From Pseudomonas sp. SCB32 (GTDB lineage Bacteria; Pseudomonadota; Gammaproteobacteria; Pseudomonadales; Pseudomonadaceae): a stretch of DNA of 64,000 nucleotides. Made by a program: the position numbers and the translations under genes. The DNA lies in contig NZ_CP045118.1 in assembly GCF_009189165.1 (NCBI RefSeq), forward strand, positions 4,836,001 through 4,900,000, written 5' to 3'. The notes below the pieces were generated by a model. The model did no database searches. It was given only the letters and a program-made list of their open reading frames with translations, and was not told the DNA's origin. This document shows, in pieces, positions 20,289 to 30,580 of the stretch (position 1 is the first letter of the stretch; every line of letters starts with the position of its first letter).

Positions 20289-21275
20289 TCAGCCGCCGCT
20301 GAGGTTCATGAAGCGCAGCACCTGCACGTCGCCAACGCTGAACTCGTGGCGCGCCGGCTTGCGTTGCAGGGCACCGCGCAGGGCTTCGAGGATGGGTTCG
20401 TCGTGCAGCGGATGGCGGCGCAGCAGGCCGCGCAGGTCCAGGGAGTTCTCGTGGCCCAGGCACAGCAGCAAACGCCCTTCGGCAGTCAGGCGCAGGCGAT
20501 TGCAGGTGGCGCAGAAGTTGTGCGAATGCGGCGAGATGAAGCCGATGCGCGTGCCCGGATGCTGCGCCAGGCGCACATAGCGCGCAGGGCCGCCGCTGTG
20601 TTCGGCGCTGTCCAGCAGCTCGTGGTGCTCGGCGATCAGCGCGCGGACCTCGTCGCTGGAGCAGAAGCTTTCCTCGCGCTCGCGGCCCACCTGGCCCAGG
20701 GGCATTTCCTCGATGAAGCTGATGTCCAGCCCACGGGCGATGGCGTAGTCCACCAGTGCCGGCACCTCGTCGGCGTTGCGGCCCTTCATCACCACGCAGT
20801 TCAGCTTGATGTGCTCGAAGCCGGCCTGTTGGGCAGCGTCGATGCCGCGCAGCACCTGTTCCAGGCGGCCGGTTCGGGTGATGGCGGCGAAGCGCTGCGC
20901 ATCGAGGGTGTCGAGGCTGATGTTCAGGCGTGTAAGACCTGCCGCGTGCAGATCACCGGCCAGCCGGGTGAGCTGCGAGCCATTGCTGGTCATGCACAGT
21001 TCGCGCAGGCCGGGCAGCGCAGCGAGGCGCTCACAGAGATGGACGATGCCGGGGCGCACCAGCGGTTCGCCGCCAGTGAGGCGCAGCTTCTTCACCCCGC
21101 GCTCGACGAAAAGACGCGCCACCCGCTCGATCTCCTCCAAAGTGAGCACCTGCTGGCGCGGCAGGAAGCGCATGTTCTCCGACATGCAGTAGACACAGCG
21201 GAAGTCGCAGCGGTCGGTTACGGACAGGCGCAGGTAGTCGACCTTGCGCCCCTGGCCGTCGATCCATTCGGACAT
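20289..21275 (-). CDS. moaA: GTP 3',8-cyclase MoaA
   Basis: A 328-residue radical-SAM enzyme making the first molybdenum-cofactor intermediate from GTP. The SAM cluster motif is C23-x3-C27-x2-C30 (CDFRCVYC), and the second [4Fe-4S] site is CATC-x13-C near the C-terminus. The chain ends in the Gly-Gly tail (NLSGG) typical of functional MoaA. It lies downstream of narGHJI and the parvulin gene on the same strand, as in P. aeruginosa moaA1, so cofactor synthesis may be co-transcribed with the enzyme that needs it. Confidence 0.95.
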   Translation of the reverse strand: MSEWIDGQGRKVDYLRLSVTDRCDFRCVYCMSENMRFLPRQQVLTLEEIERVARLFVERGVKKLRLTGGEPLVRPGIVHLCERLAALPGLRELCMTSNGSQLTRLAGDLHAAGLTRLNISLDTLDAQRFAAITRTGRLEQVLRGIDAAQQAGFEHIKLNCVVMKGRNADEVPALVDYAIARGLDISFIEEMPLGQVGREREESFCSSDEVRALIAEHHELLDSAEHSGGPARYVRLAQHPGTRIGFISPHSHNFCATCNRLRLTAEGRLLLCLGHENSLDLRGLLRRHPLHDEPILEALRGALQRKPARHEFSVGDVQVLRFMNLSGG

Positions 21276-21392
21276 GGTGATTCACTCCAGCCGGCCTCTT
21301 GCCCAGGGCATGAGAGCCGAGATTCGTATCCGTTTCCGAAGCCCCTCCCTCCGTGGGGAGGGAAGGTCGGGAGAGAGGGGCCCGGAACCGGT

Positions 21393-22211
21393 TCACTGCA
21401 CCAGCGGCGACTCCGCTCCGTCGAATACGAAGCCGTCGATCCGGGCCTCGCCGGCCAGCACGCTGATGTACTGGCTGACCGCGCGCTGCAGCACCTGGGC
21501 GCGCAGGTAGGCGGCGATGCGCGGGCGCGCTTCGGCGAAGTCCAGCGGCTCGCCGCCATCGCGCTCGATCAGCTCGACCAGGTGCAGGCCATAGCGGCTT
21601 TCCAGCGGATGGCCGAGCAGGCCGGGTTGCTGTTGCAGCAGGCGCTTCTCGAACTCAGGGACGGTCTGCCCCGGTTCGATCCAGCCCAGGTCACCGCCGT
21701 CGTCCTTGGACGGGCAGTCGGAGAAGCGCATCGCCTTTTCGGCAAAACGCTCGGGATGTTCGCGCAGTTCGGCCAGCAGTTCTTCTGCCTGTTCGCGTGC
21801 CTTGGCGCGGCCTTCCAGATCGTCCGGCGCGCTGCCCAGCAGCACATGGCGCAGGCGCATGCGCCAGGGCGCGGTCAGGCGGGTGGGATTGGCTGCGTAC
21901 CATTGGCGGCAGCTGGCTTCATCGGCTTCGGGAACACCGACTTCACGGTCGATCAGGGCGCGGATGCGCGCTTCTTCCGGCGCCTCGCCTTCCTCCGCGT
22001 CGGCCGTAAGACCCAGCGTGTCGGCGCGCTGCACCAGCAACTGGCGCACCACCAGCGCGCGGCAGGCGGAGTACAGCGCCTCGGCGTGGCTGGAAGCGGG
22101 ATGGTATTGCAGCTCGCGGGCCAGTTCGTCCTCAGCGATGGCGACACCGTTGACGGAGATGGCAGGCAGGTCGACGTGTTCGACTTTGGCTTCGTAGTGG
22201 GAGCAACTCAT
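21393..22211 (-). CDS. Parvulin-type peptidyl-prolyl cis-trans isomerase of the nar operon
   Basis: A 272-residue protein with an N-terminal helical SurA/NifM-like part and a C-terminal rotamase domain (RHVLLGSAPDDLEGRAKA, FAEKAMRFSDCPSKDDGGDLGW, QPGLLGHPLESRYGLHLVEL). There is no signal peptide, so it is cytoplasmic like NifM. The start at 22211 has a GGAGG SD. Its fixed position between narI and moaA suggests it helps fold or mature nitrate reductase (inference; the family shows only prolyl isomerase/chaperone activity). Confidence 0.88.
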   Translation of the reverse strand: MSCSHYEAKVEHVDLPAISVNGVAIAEDELARELQYHPASSHAEALYSACRALVVRQLLVQRADTLGLTADAEEGEAPEEARIRALIDREVGVPEADEASCRQWYAANPTRLTAPWRMRLRHVLLGSAPDDLEGRAKAREQAEELLAELREHPERFAEKAMRFSDCPSKDDGGDLGWIEPGQTVPEFEKRLLQQQPGLLGHPLESRYGLHLVELIERDGGEPLDFAEARPRIAAYLRAQVLQRAVSQYISVLAGEARIDGFVFDGAESPLVQ

Positions 22212-22228
22212 TTCGCTTACCTCCGGTT

Positions 22229-22303
22229 GGTGGATAACGCCGGTGGCGTTATCCACCCTACGGGTTCGAGGTGGGGCGAATAACACGCCAGCGTTATCCG
22301 CCG
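22229..22303. repeat. REP-like pair between narI and the parvulin gene
   Basis: Two palindromes, GTGGATAACGCC/GGCGTTATCCAC and GGGCGAATAACAC...GCGTTATCCGCC, fill the 97-bp junction inside the nar operon. They may affect the stability or coupling of the downstream parvulin-moaA part of the mRNA. Confidence 0.7.
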
Positions 22304-22308
22304 CTTCA

Positions 22309-22995
22309 TCACGCTGCGCGACGCTTGGTACGGACCACCTGGTAGCGGCGGCCGAAGTACCACACCGGGGCGCTGACGATGTGCACCAGACGGGTGAAGG
22401 GGAACAGCACGAACAGGGTCAGGCCGAGGGTCACGTGCAGCTTGTAGACCAGCGATACCGGAGCGATGGCTTCGGCGGCGGCCAGCGGCTGGAAGGTGAC
22501 GATGGACTGCGCCCAGTTGGCGAGCATGACCATCACCGAACCATCCAGGTGATGGGTGGAGGCGACGATGGTGGACAGGCCGAGGATCAGCTGGACATAG
22601 AGCACCAGCAGGATCATCAGGTCCGACGCGTTGCCGGTGGCGCGTACGCGCTCATTGGTCAGGCGGCGCAGGATCAGGCCGGTCAGGCCGATGAAGCAGA
22701 GGATGCCGAAGAAGCCGCCGGAGACCATCGCCAGCAGTTGCTTCTGCTCGGTGCTGATCAGATGCTCATAGACCGCGTGCGGGGTCAGCAGGCCGACGAA
22801 ATGGCCGGCGAGGATGAACAGCACACCGACGTGGAACAGGTTGCTGTAGACCCGCATGCCCTTCTTGCTCAGCATCTGGCTGGAGCCGGCTTTCCAGGTG
22901 TATTGCGAGAGGTCGAAGCGCGCCCAGCTGCCGATCAGGCAGATGAGCAGCGCCACGTAGGGATAGATCCCGAACGCTAGAAGATCGAGGGACAT
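22309..22995 (-). CDS. narI: Respiratory nitrate reductase gamma subunit NarI
   Basis: A 228-residue cytochrome b subunit with five transmembrane helices. Candidate haem-ligand histidines are FHVGVLFILAGH in the second helix and, later, STHH and YKLHVTLG. It oxidises ubiquinol at the membrane and passes electrons to NarH. The start at 22995 (MSLDLLAFGIYPYVALL) lies 2 nt after the narJ stop. Confidence 0.95.
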   Translation of the reverse strand: MSLDLLAFGIYPYVALLICLIGSWARFDLSQYTWKAGSSQMLSKKGMRVYSNLFHVGVLFILAGHFVGLLTPHAVYEHLISTEQKQLLAMVSGGFFGILCFIGLTGLILRRLTNERVRATGNASDLMILLVLYVQLILGLSTIVASTHHLDGSVMVMLANWAQSIVTFQPLAAAEAIAPVSLVYKLHVTLGLTLFVLFPFTRLVHIVSAPVWYFGRRYQVVRTKRRAA

Positions 22996-22997
22996 GT

Positions 22998-23738
22998 TCA
23001 GACTCCTTCTCTGGCCGCCCGGTACTGCATCTGCGGCACCGGCTGGGCGACCCACTGCATGGGTTGTTCTGCGCCGGAGGAAATCCGCCGGGCGCTGGTG
23101 GACGGGCAACCGGCGGCGGGCTCGGTAAAGCTCACCGGGGTTTCCTCCCAGGCCTTGTCGATGGCTTCCAGGCTGTCGTCGCGCACTTCCTGCTCGCGGT
23201 CGCGCTTGAGCGCGCCGAGGTCAGGCTGTTCGCCGGACATCTCCAGCAGGCTGTTGAAGACCACCGCGTAGCTGCTGCCGCGTTCTTCCAGGCGCAGTGC
23301 GATCAGCGCGAGGATGTGGGCGACTTCGGCGAGGCCCGCGCGCGCCGACTCGGCGTCCTGCAGGGCGAGGAACTCCAGGTACAGCGGCAGGTAGTCCGGC
23401 AGCTCGTTGACGTCGATGACCAGGCCCGCCTGGGTGTAGCGGTCCATCAGGTCGACCATCGCCTGGCCACGGTCACGGCTCTCGCCGTGCACGTGTTCGA
23501 AGAGCAGCAGCGAGACCGAGCGACCGCGCTCGAACAGGCCGTCGTAACCCGCCTGCACGTCGAGGATGTCGCCCTGGCAGAGCTCGTTGAGCAGCGCGGC
23601 GAGGCCGTCGCGCTGCTGTTCTGGAAGGTCGCAGGTACGGATCAGGGCATGCAGCGCCAGGCTTTCCTCGCGCAGTTCGACGCGCGGGTAGTCCAGCAGC
23701 AGCGCGCTGAGCTTGAGCAGTTGGCTATGCGAATCCAT
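22998..23738 (-). CDS. narJ: Nitrate reductase assembly chaperone NarJ
   Basis: A 246-residue all-alpha TorD-family chaperone (LLLDYPRVELREES, LPDYLPLYLEFLAL) that binds apo-NarG for molybdenum-cofactor and Fe-S insertion and holds it until membrane docking. Of two in-frame ATGs, 23738 is preferred because the AGGAG SD stands 8 nt before it; it is only 2 nt from the upstream one at 23744, which overlaps the narH stop. Confidence 0.95.
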   Translation of the reverse strand: MDSHSQLLKLSALLLDYPRVELREESLALHALIRTCDLPEQQRDGLAALLNELCQGDILDVQAGYDGLFERGRSVSLLLFEHVHGESRDRGQAMVDLMDRYTQAGLVIDVNELPDYLPLYLEFLALQDAESARAGLAEVAHILALIALRLEERGSSYAVVFNSLLEMSGEQPDLGALKRDREQEVRDDSLEAIDKAWEETPVSFTEPAAGCPSTSARRISSGAEQPMQWVAQPVPQMQYRAAREGV

Positions 23739-23743
23739 GGCCA

Positions 23744-25279
23744 TTACTCCTGAATCTGCACGGTCTGGATGACGTTGCGCTTGTCCACGGCCTTGCCACC
23801 GAACAGGTTCACGCCGGAGTTGCTGGAGCAACCATTGCCGAAGCTGAAGCCACAACCCGAACGCTCGGCGAAGGCATCCGACAGCGCTTCCTCGCGGTGG
23901 GCAGTCGGAATGACGAAGCGGTCTTCGTAGTTGGCGATCGCAAGGTAGCGGTACATCTCTTCCACCTGGTTCACGGTCAGGCCGACCTTCTTCAGCACGT
24001 CCAGGTCCTGCTTGCCTTCCACGTGCTCGGCGCGCTTGTAGGCGCGCATGGCCAGCAAGCGCTTGAGGGCCAGCAGCACTGGGGCGGTGTCGCCGGCGGT
24101 GAGCAGGTTGGCCAGGTACTGCACGGGAATGCGCAGGGACTCGACGTCCGGGATCACCCCGTCGCTGCCGATGTGGCCTTCGGAAGCGGCGTTCTGGATC
24201 GGCGACAGCGGCGGCACGTACCAGACCATCGGCAGCGTGCGGTATTCCGGGTGCAGCGGCAGGGCCAGCTTCCAATCCATGGCCAGCTTGTACACCGGCG
24301 ACTTCTGCGCGGACTCGATGACGCTGTCCGGTACGCCGTCCTTGCGGGCCTGCTCGATCACCTTCGGATCGAACGGGTCGAGGAAGATTTCCAGCTGCTT
24401 CTGGTACAGCTCGCGCTCGTTCTCGCAGGTGGCCACTTCGTGGATGCGGTCGGCGTCATACAGCAGCACGCCGAGGTAACGGATACGGCCCACGCAGGTT
24501 TCCGAGCAGACGGTCGGCTGGCCGGCCTCGATGCGCGGGTAGCAGAAGATGCACTTCTCGGATTTTCCGCTCTTCCAGTTGAAGTAGATCTTCTTGTACG
24601 GGCAGCCGCTGATGCACATGCGCCAGCCGCGGCACTTGTCCTGGTCGATCAGGACGATGCCGTCTTCCTCGCGCTTGTAGATCGCGCCGCTCGGGCACGA
24701 GGCCACGCACGTCGGGTTCAGGCAGTGCTCGCACAAGCGCGGCAGGTACATCATGAAGGTGTTTTCGTACTCACCGTAGATGTCCGCCTGGACCTGGTCG
24801 AAGTTCTTGTCCTTGCGGCGCTTGGCGAACTCGGTACCGAGGATTTCCTCCCAGTTGGGGCCCCACTCGATCTTCTGCATGCGCTGGCCGGAGACCAGCG
24901 AGCGCGGGCGGGCAACCGGCTGGTGCTGGGCCTTGGGCGCGGTGTGCAGGTGCTGGTAGTCGAAGTCGAAGGGCTCGTAGTAGTCATCGATTTCCGGCAG
25001 GTCCGGGTTGGCGAAGATGTTCGCCAGCACGCGGAACTTGCCGCCGATGCGCGGGACGATAGAGCCGTCGGCGTTACGCTTCCAACCGCCTTTCCACTTC
25101 TCCTGGTTCTCCCATTCTTTCGGGTAACCGATGCCGGGCTTGGTTTCAACGTTGTTGAACCAGGCGTACTCGACGCCCTCGCGGCTGGTCCAGACGTTCT
25201 TGCAGGTGATGGAGCAGGTGTGGCAACCGATACATTTGTCGAGGTTCAGCACCATGCCGACTTGCGAACGAATTTTCAT
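23744..25279 (-). CDS. narH: Respiratory nitrate reductase beta subunit NarH
   Basis: A 511-residue iron-sulfur subunit. The first cluster motif CIGCHTCSITC begins at residue 16. Further clusters appear as CEHCLNPTCVASCP, CRGWRMCISGCP (the Trp-substituted set typical of the NarH [3Fe-4S] centre) and CIFC...CSETC. It carries electrons from NarI to NarG on the cytoplasmic face of the membrane. ATG 25279 is used (MKIRSQVGM) with a GAGG SD; it begins 11 bp after narG. Confidence 0.96.
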   Translation of the reverse strand: MKIRSQVGMVLNLDKCIGCHTCSITCKNVWTSREGVEYAWFNNVETKPGIGYPKEWENQEKWKGGWKRNADGSIVPRIGGKFRVLANIFANPDLPEIDDYYEPFDFDYQHLHTAPKAQHQPVARPRSLVSGQRMQKIEWGPNWEEILGTEFAKRRKDKNFDQVQADIYGEYENTFMMYLPRLCEHCLNPTCVASCPSGAIYKREEDGIVLIDQDKCRGWRMCISGCPYKKIYFNWKSGKSEKCIFCYPRIEAGQPTVCSETCVGRIRYLGVLLYDADRIHEVATCENERELYQKQLEIFLDPFDPKVIEQARKDGVPDSVIESAQKSPVYKLAMDWKLALPLHPEYRTLPMVWYVPPLSPIQNAASEGHIGSDGVIPDVESLRIPVQYLANLLTAGDTAPVLLALKRLLAMRAYKRAEHVEGKQDLDVLKKVGLTVNQVEEMYRYLAIANYEDRFVIPTAHREEALSDAFAERSGCGFSFGNGCSSNSGVNLFGGKAVDKRNVIQTVQIQE

Positions 25280-25290
25280 GGCAGTAATCC

Positions 25291-28200
25291 TCAAATGTCC
25301 TGGGGCAGCGGTTGCGGCAGAGCGTCACCGCCCAGTCCGCCCTGCTCCGGCTCGTCGAGCCAGTCGACCTTGTTCATCTTGCGCACCACGACGAACTCGT
25401 CGCGGTTGCAGCCCACCGTGCCGTAGTAGTTGAAGCCCCACGCCTGCTGGGCATAGCCGCCGATCATGTGGGTGGGCTTCAAGACCACGCGGGTCACCGA
25501 GTTGTGGTGGCCGCCGCGGGTGCCGGTGGTCTCGCTGCCCGGCAGGTTCACGATGCGTTCCTGGGCGTGGTACATCATCACCATGCCGTCCTTCACGCGC
25601 TGGCTGACCACCGCGCGGCAGGTCGCGGCACCGTTGGCGTTGAAGACTTCGCACCAGTCGTTGTCCTCGATGCCGGCGCTTCTCGCGTCGTTCTCGCTCA
25701 TCCAGATGATCGGGCCGCCGCGCGACAGGGTGAGCATCAGCAGGTTGTCGCTGTAGGTGGAGTGGATGCCCCACTTCTGGTGCGGGGTGATCCAGTTCAG
25801 GGTGATCTCGGTGTGGCCGTTGGGCTTCTTGTTGAACAGCTTGTCGGTGCTGCGGGTATTGACCGGCGGCCGGTAGCTGACGAAGCCCTCGCCGAAGGCC
25901 TGCATCCAGGGGTGATCCTGGTAGAACTGCTGGCGACCGGTGAGGGTGCGCCACGGGATCATCTCGTGGACGTTGGTGTAGCCGGCGTTGTAGCTCACGT
26001 GTTCGTCTTCCAGGCCCGACCAGGTGGGGCTGGAGATGATCTTGCGCGGCTGCGCCTGGACGTCGCGGAAGCGGATCTTCTCTTCTTCCTTGGGCAGTGC
26101 CAGGTGGGTGTGGTCGCGGCCGGTGAACTTCGACAGCGCTTCCCAGGCCTTCACGGCGACCTGGCCGTTGGTTTCCGGCGCCAGGGCGAGGATCACCTCA
26201 GCGGCGTCGATGGCGCTTTCGATGCGTGGACGGCCTTCGCTGACACCCGGTTCGGTGACCTTGTGGTTCAGCTCGCCGAGCAGCTTGATTTCCTTCTCGG
26301 TGTTCCAGCCGATGCCCTTGCCGCCGTTGCCGAGCTTGTCCAGCAGCGGGCCGAGGGAGGTGAACTTCTTGTAGGTGTTGGGGTAGTCACGCTCGACCAG
26401 GTGCAGGGTCGGCATAGTCTTGCCTGGAACCGGCTCGCACTCGCCCTTCTTCCAGTCGCTGCCGCCGAACGGCTGCGCGAGTTCGTTGGCGGTGTCGTGC
26501 AGCAGCGGCACGGTGACCAGGTCTTTTTCCACGCCCAGGTGGCCGACGGAAACCTCGGAGAACTTCCTGGCGATGGCCTTGTAGATTTCCCAGTCGCTCT
26601 TGGCTTCCCAGGCCGGATCGGTGGCGGCCGACAGCGGGTGGATGAAGGGGTGCATGTCGGAGGTGTTGAGGTCGTCCTTCTCGTACCAGGTGGCGGTCGG
26701 CAGGACGATGTCCGAGTACATGCAGGTGGAGGACATGCGGAAGTCCAGTGTGGTGACCAGGTCCAGCTTGCCTTCGGCGCCCTGGTCGACCCAGTCGACC
26801 TCGCCCGGGCAGGGACCGCCGGCCTTGCCGAGGTCGTCGTTCATCACGCCGTTCTTCGCGCCCAGCAGGTACTTGAGCATGTACTCGTGGCCCTTGCCCG
26901 AGGAGCCGAGCAGGTTGGAGCGCCAGATGAACATGTTGCGCGGGAAGTTCTGCGGATCGTCCGGCTGCTCGCTGGCCACGCGCAGGTTGCCGGCCTTGAG
27001 CTCGCGCACCACGTAGTCCTGCACCGGGATGCCGGCGCGCTCGGCATCAGCGGCGATGTGCAGCGGGTTGCGGTTGAGCTGCGGGGCGGACGGCAGCCAG
27101 CCCATGCGTTCGGCGCGGATGTTGTAGTCCAGCGCGTGCTCGGGGAACTGCCTGGTGTCGGCCAGCGGCGAGAGCACCTCGTGCATCGAGATCTTCTCGT
27201 GACGCCACTGCGAGCTGTGCAGGTAGAAGAAGCTGGTGCCGTTCATCTGCCGCGGCGGGCGGCTCCAGTCGGTGCCGAAGGCCAGCGGGACCCAGCCGGT
27301 CTGCGGGCGGAGTTTCTCCTGGCCCACGTAGTGCGCCCAGCCGCCACCGCTCTGGCCGATGCAGCCGCACATCATCAGCATGTTGATGACCGCGCGGTAG
27401 TTCATGTCCATGTGGTACCAGTGGTTCATCGCGGCGCCGATGATGACCATGGCCTTGCCGTGGGTCTTGTCGGCGCTGTCGGCGAACTCGCGGGCCACCT
27501 GGATGGCGCGGGCGGCCGGTACGCCGGTGATGCGGGCCTGCCAGGCCGGGGTGTAGGGCACGTCGGCGTCGGTGTAGGAGGCAGCCACGTTGGCGCCGCC
27601 CAGGCCACGGTCGACGCTGTAGTTGGCCATCTGCAGGTCATACACGGTGGCGACGCGCAGGGTCTGGCCGTCTGCGCCGGTGACTTCGCGGAACGGCACG
27701 CGGCGCACCAGCACCTCGTCGTTTTCCACACCCTTGAAGTGCGGGTGCTCCTGGCCGGCGAAGTACGGGAAGCCGACGTCACAGGCTTTTTCCGGGCCGT
27801 CGATCAGGGTCAGTGCCAGGCGGGTTTCACGCTTCTCGCCGCCTTCGGTTTCCTCGATGTTCCACTTGCCCGACTCGCCCCAGCGGTAGCCGATGGCGCC
27901 GGTGGGCGAGACCAGTTCGCCGGAGATTTCGTCCAGGCCGATGGTCTTCCACTCGGGGTTGTTGTCCTGGCCGAGGTTGTTCGCCAGGTCCGCCGCGCGC
28001 AGGTAGCGGGTCGGCTTGAGCACGCCCTCGGTGTGCGGCTCCAGCAGCACCAGCATCGGCATGTCGGTGTACTGGCGGCAGTAGTCGACGAAGTAGGCTC
28101 TGGGCTTCTCGAGGTGGAATTCCTTGAGGATGACGTGACCGAATGCCATGCCCAGCGCGGCGTCGGTGCCCTGCTTGGGGTTGAGCCAGAGGTCGGTGAG

Positions 28201-29070
28201 CTTGGCCACTTCGGAGTAGTCCGGGGTGACGGCCACGGTCTTGGTGCCCTTGTAGCGGACTTCGGTGAAGAAGTGCGCGTCGGGGGTACGGGTCTGCGGG
28301 ACGTTGGAGCCCCAGGCGATGATGTAGCTGGAGTTATACCAGTCGGCCGACTCCGGCACGTCGGTCTGCTCGCCCCAGATTTGCGGGCTGGCCGGCGGCA
28401 GGTCGCAGTACCAGTCATAGAAGGACAGGCACACGCCGCCGATCAGCGACAGGTAACGGGCGCCGGCGGCGTAGCTGACCATGGACATGGCCGGGATCGG
28501 CGAGAAGCCGATGACGCGGTCCGGACCGAACGTCTTGGCGGTGTAGACGTTGGCGGCGGCGATGATCTCGGTGACTTCGTTCCAGCTGGAGCGTACGAAG
28601 CCGCCCAGGCCGCGCTCGCTCTTGTAGCTCTTGGCCTTGGCGGAGTCCTCGACGATGCTGGCCCAGGCGTTCACCGGGTCCTTGTGCACCGCGCGCGCTT
28701 CACGCCACAGCTTGAGCAGCGGCTTGCGCACCTTGGGGTACTTCAGGCGGTTGGCGCTGTACATGTACCAGGAGTAGCTGGCGCCACGGGGGCAGCCGCG
28801 CGGCTCGTGGTTGGGCAGGTCCGGGCGGGTGCGCGGGTAGTCGGTCTGCTGGGTTTCCCAGGTGATCAGGCCGTTCTTCACGTAGATCTTCCAGGAGCAC
28901 GATCCGGTGCAGTTCACCCCGTGGGTGGAGCGCACGATCTTGTCGTGCTGCCAGCGCTGCCGGTAACTGTTTTCCCAGGCACGGCTCTCGTTGCTGACTT
29001 CGCCATGGCCATCGGCGAATTCACCCTGCTTCTTCTTGAAGAATTGCAGGCGGTCGAGCAGGTAACTCAT
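25291..29070 (-). CDS. narG: Respiratory nitrate reductase alpha subunit NarG
   Basis: A 1259-residue catalytic subunit carrying the bis-molybdopterin-guanine-dinucleotide cofactor. The FS0 cluster ligands are at the positions known from E. coli NarG: H50, C54, C58 (HGVNCTGSC) and C93. There is no twin-arginine signal, as expected for the cytoplasm-facing enzyme. Start 29070 (MSYLLDRLQFF) has a GGAG SD. It reduces nitrate to nitrite with electrons from NarHI. Confidence 0.97.
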   Translation of the reverse strand: MSYLLDRLQFFKKKQGEFADGHGEVSNESRAWENSYRQRWQHDKIVRSTHGVNCTGSCSWKIYVKNGLITWETQQTDYPRTRPDLPNHEPRGCPRGASYSWYMYSANRLKYPKVRKPLLKLWREARAVHKDPVNAWASIVEDSAKAKSYKSERGLGGFVRSSWNEVTEIIAAANVYTAKTFGPDRVIGFSPIPAMSMVSYAAGARYLSLIGGVCLSFYDWYCDLPPASPQIWGEQTDVPESADWYNSSYIIAWGSNVPQTRTPDAHFFTEVRYKGTKTVAVTPDYSEVAKLTDLWLNPKQGTDAALGMAFGHVILKEFHLEKPRAYFVDYCRQYTDMPMLVLLEPHTEGVLKPTRYLRAADLANNLGQDNNPEWKTIGLDEISGELVSPTGAIGYRWGESGKWNIEETEGGEKRETRLALTLIDGPEKACDVGFPYFAGQEHPHFKGVENDEVLVRRVPFREVTGADGQTLRVATVYDLQMANYSVDRGLGGANVAASYTDADVPYTPAWQARITGVPAARAIQVAREFADSADKTHGKAMVIIGAAMNHWYHMDMNYRAVINMLMMCGCIGQSGGGWAHYVGQEKLRPQTGWVPLAFGTDWSRPPRQMNGTSFFYLHSSQWRHEKISMHEVLSPLADTRQFPEHALDYNIRAERMGWLPSAPQLNRNPLHIAADAERAGIPVQDYVVRELKAGNLRVASEQPDDPQNFPRNMFIWRSNLLGSSGKGHEYMLKYLLGAKNGVMNDDLGKAGGPCPGEVDWVDQGAEGKLDLVTTLDFRMSSTCMYSDIVLPTATWYEKDDLNTSDMHPFIHPLSAATDPAWEAKSDWEIYKAIARKFSEVSVGHLGVEKDLVTVPLLHDTANELAQPFGGSDWKKGECEPVPGKTMPTLHLVERDYPNTYKKFTSLGPLLDKLGNGGKGIGWNTEKEIKLLGELNHKVTEPGVSEGRPRIESAIDAAEVILALAPETNGQVAVKAWEALSKFTGRDHTHLALPKEEEKIRFRDVQAQPRKIISSPTWSGLEDEHVSYNAGYTNVHEMIPWRTLTGRQQFYQDHPWMQAFGEGFVSYRPPVNTRSTDKLFNKKPNGHTEITLNWITPHQKWGIHSTYSDNLLMLTLSRGGPIIWMSENDARSAGIEDNDWCEVFNANGAATCRAVVSQRVKDGMVMMYHAQERIVNLPGSETTGTRGGHHNSVTRVVLKPTHMIGGYAQQAWGFNYYGTVGCNRDEFVVVRKMNKVDWLDEPEQGGLGGDALPQPLPQDI

Positions 29071-29164
29071 CGGTATCTCCTCACCCGGTCTACGCCGGGC
29101 GTTCAAACGCTAATCAACTCGCGAAACGGGTTTGCGGCGGGCGCTGGTGCGCCGGCCACGGCAA

Positions 29165-30568
29165 TCAGCACGGGCTCTCGGCCCCCTTGCGCGCGTACCA
29201 CCACCAGGTGGCGACGATGCAGCTCAGGTAGTAGGCGACGAACACGTAGAGGGCGCCCTCGGCGCTGCCGGTCATGGCCAGCGAGGTGCCGAACGCCTTG
29301 GGAATGAAGAAGCCGCCGAAGGCGCCGATGGCGGCGGAGAAGCCGATCACCGCGGCCGATTCCATGCTCGCGCCCTTGGCTGCCTGGGCCTCGCTGAAGC
29401 CGCCCTGTTTCAGGCGTGCGGCCCACTCGTTGCGGAAGATCACCGGGATCATGCGGAAGGTGCTGCCGTTGCCGATGCCGGCGAAGAAGAACAGCGCGAT
29501 GAAGGAACCGAGGAAGCCGAAGAAGCTGCCGGCACCGTTCGCACCCGGCAGGAAGCTGATCACCGCGAACACGCCGGCGATCATTGCCGCGTAGTTCCAC
29601 AGGGTGATGCGCGCACCGCCGAACTTGTCCGCCAGCCAGCCGCCCAGCGGCCGACTCAGGGCGCCCACCAGCGGGCCGAGGAAGGCGTACTGCAGGGGGT
29701 TGATATCCGGGAACTGGGTCTTGCTGAGCATGGCGAAGCCGGCGGAGAAGCCGATGAACGAGCCGAAGGTGGCCACGTACAGCCAGCACATCAGCCAGTT
29801 GTGCTTGCGCGTGAAGATCACCGACTGCTCGCGGAACGAGGCCTTGGCATCGGCGATGTCGTTCATGCCGAACCAGGCGGCGACGGACACTACGGCAATG
29901 AAGGGCACCCAGATCCAGCCGGCGTTCTGCAGGAACAGGTGGCCGCCGTCGGAGAGCTGCTGCGGTTCGCCGCCGAAGGCGCCGAACAGGCCACCGGCCA
30001 CGGCCAGCGGTACGGCGAACTGCATCACCGAGACCCCCAGGTTGCCCAGGCCGGCGTTCAGGCCCAGGGCGGTGCCCTGCTGGTTCTTCGGGTAGAAGAA
30101 GCTGATGTTGGACATGCTGGAGGCGAAGTTGCCGCCGCCGAAACCGCACAGCAGCGCGATGGTCGCGAACACCCAGTACGGGGTGGTCGGGTCCTGCACG
30201 GCGAAGCCCAGCCAGAGGCAGGGAATCAGCAGCGAAGCGGTGGACAGTGCAGTCCAGCGGCGGCCACCGACCATCGGCACCATGAAGGAGTAGAACACCC
30301 GCAGGGTGGCGCCGGAGATCGACGGCAGCGCGGCAAGCATGAACAGCTGGTCATTGCTGAAACTGAAACCGGCGGCGTTCAGGCGCACGGTGACAGTGCT
30401 CCAGATCATCCACACGGCGAAGGCCAGCAGCAGCGCGGGAATCGAGATCCACAGGTTGCGCGCGGCGATGCGCTTACCGCTGCGGGCCCAGAACTCGGCG
30501 TCCTCGGGGCGCCAGTCGATCAGCAACGGACCGCTGGCGGCTTTGAGTTGAGTGTTGATCATGCCCAT
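29165..30568 (-). CDS. narK2: Nitrate/nitrite transporter NarK2
   Basis: A 467-residue major-facilitator protein with about 12 transmembrane helices and the nitrate signature regions (GFGGGNFASSMSNISFFYP; FFAGIGNGSTFRMIPVIF). In P. aeruginosa the second NarK is the one needed for denitrifying growth and is thought to exchange nitrate for nitrite. It lies 94 bp upstream of narG and 12 bp after narK1 in one operon. The K1/K2 naming follows gene order and similarity. Confidence 0.92.
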   Translation of the reverse strand: MGMINTQLKAASGPLLIDWRPEDAEFWARSGKRIAARNLWISIPALLLAFAVWMIWSTVTVRLNAAGFSFSNDQLFMLAALPSISGATLRVFYSFMVPMVGGRRWTALSTASLLIPCLWLGFAVQDPTTPYWVFATIALLCGFGGGNFASSMSNISFFYPKNQQGTALGLNAGLGNLGVSVMQFAVPLAVAGGLFGAFGGEPQQLSDGGHLFLQNAGWIWVPFIAVVSVAAWFGMNDIADAKASFREQSVIFTRKHNWLMCWLYVATFGSFIGFSAGFAMLSKTQFPDINPLQYAFLGPLVGALSRPLGGWLADKFGGARITLWNYAAMIAGVFAVISFLPGANGAGSFFGFLGSFIALFFFAGIGNGSTFRMIPVIFRNEWAARLKQGGFSEAQAAKGASMESAAVIGFSAAIGAFGGFFIPKAFGTSLAMTGSAEGALYVFVAYYLSCIVATWWWYARKGAESPC

Positions 30569-30580
30569 GACGGCACTACC

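Noticed and set aside
25312..29307. A 1331-codon open frame on the plus strand opposite narG
   Set aside because: It is the antisense shadow of narG. Its translation is rich in Val, His, Gln and Ala without any domain, as is usual for antisense frames in GC-rich genes.
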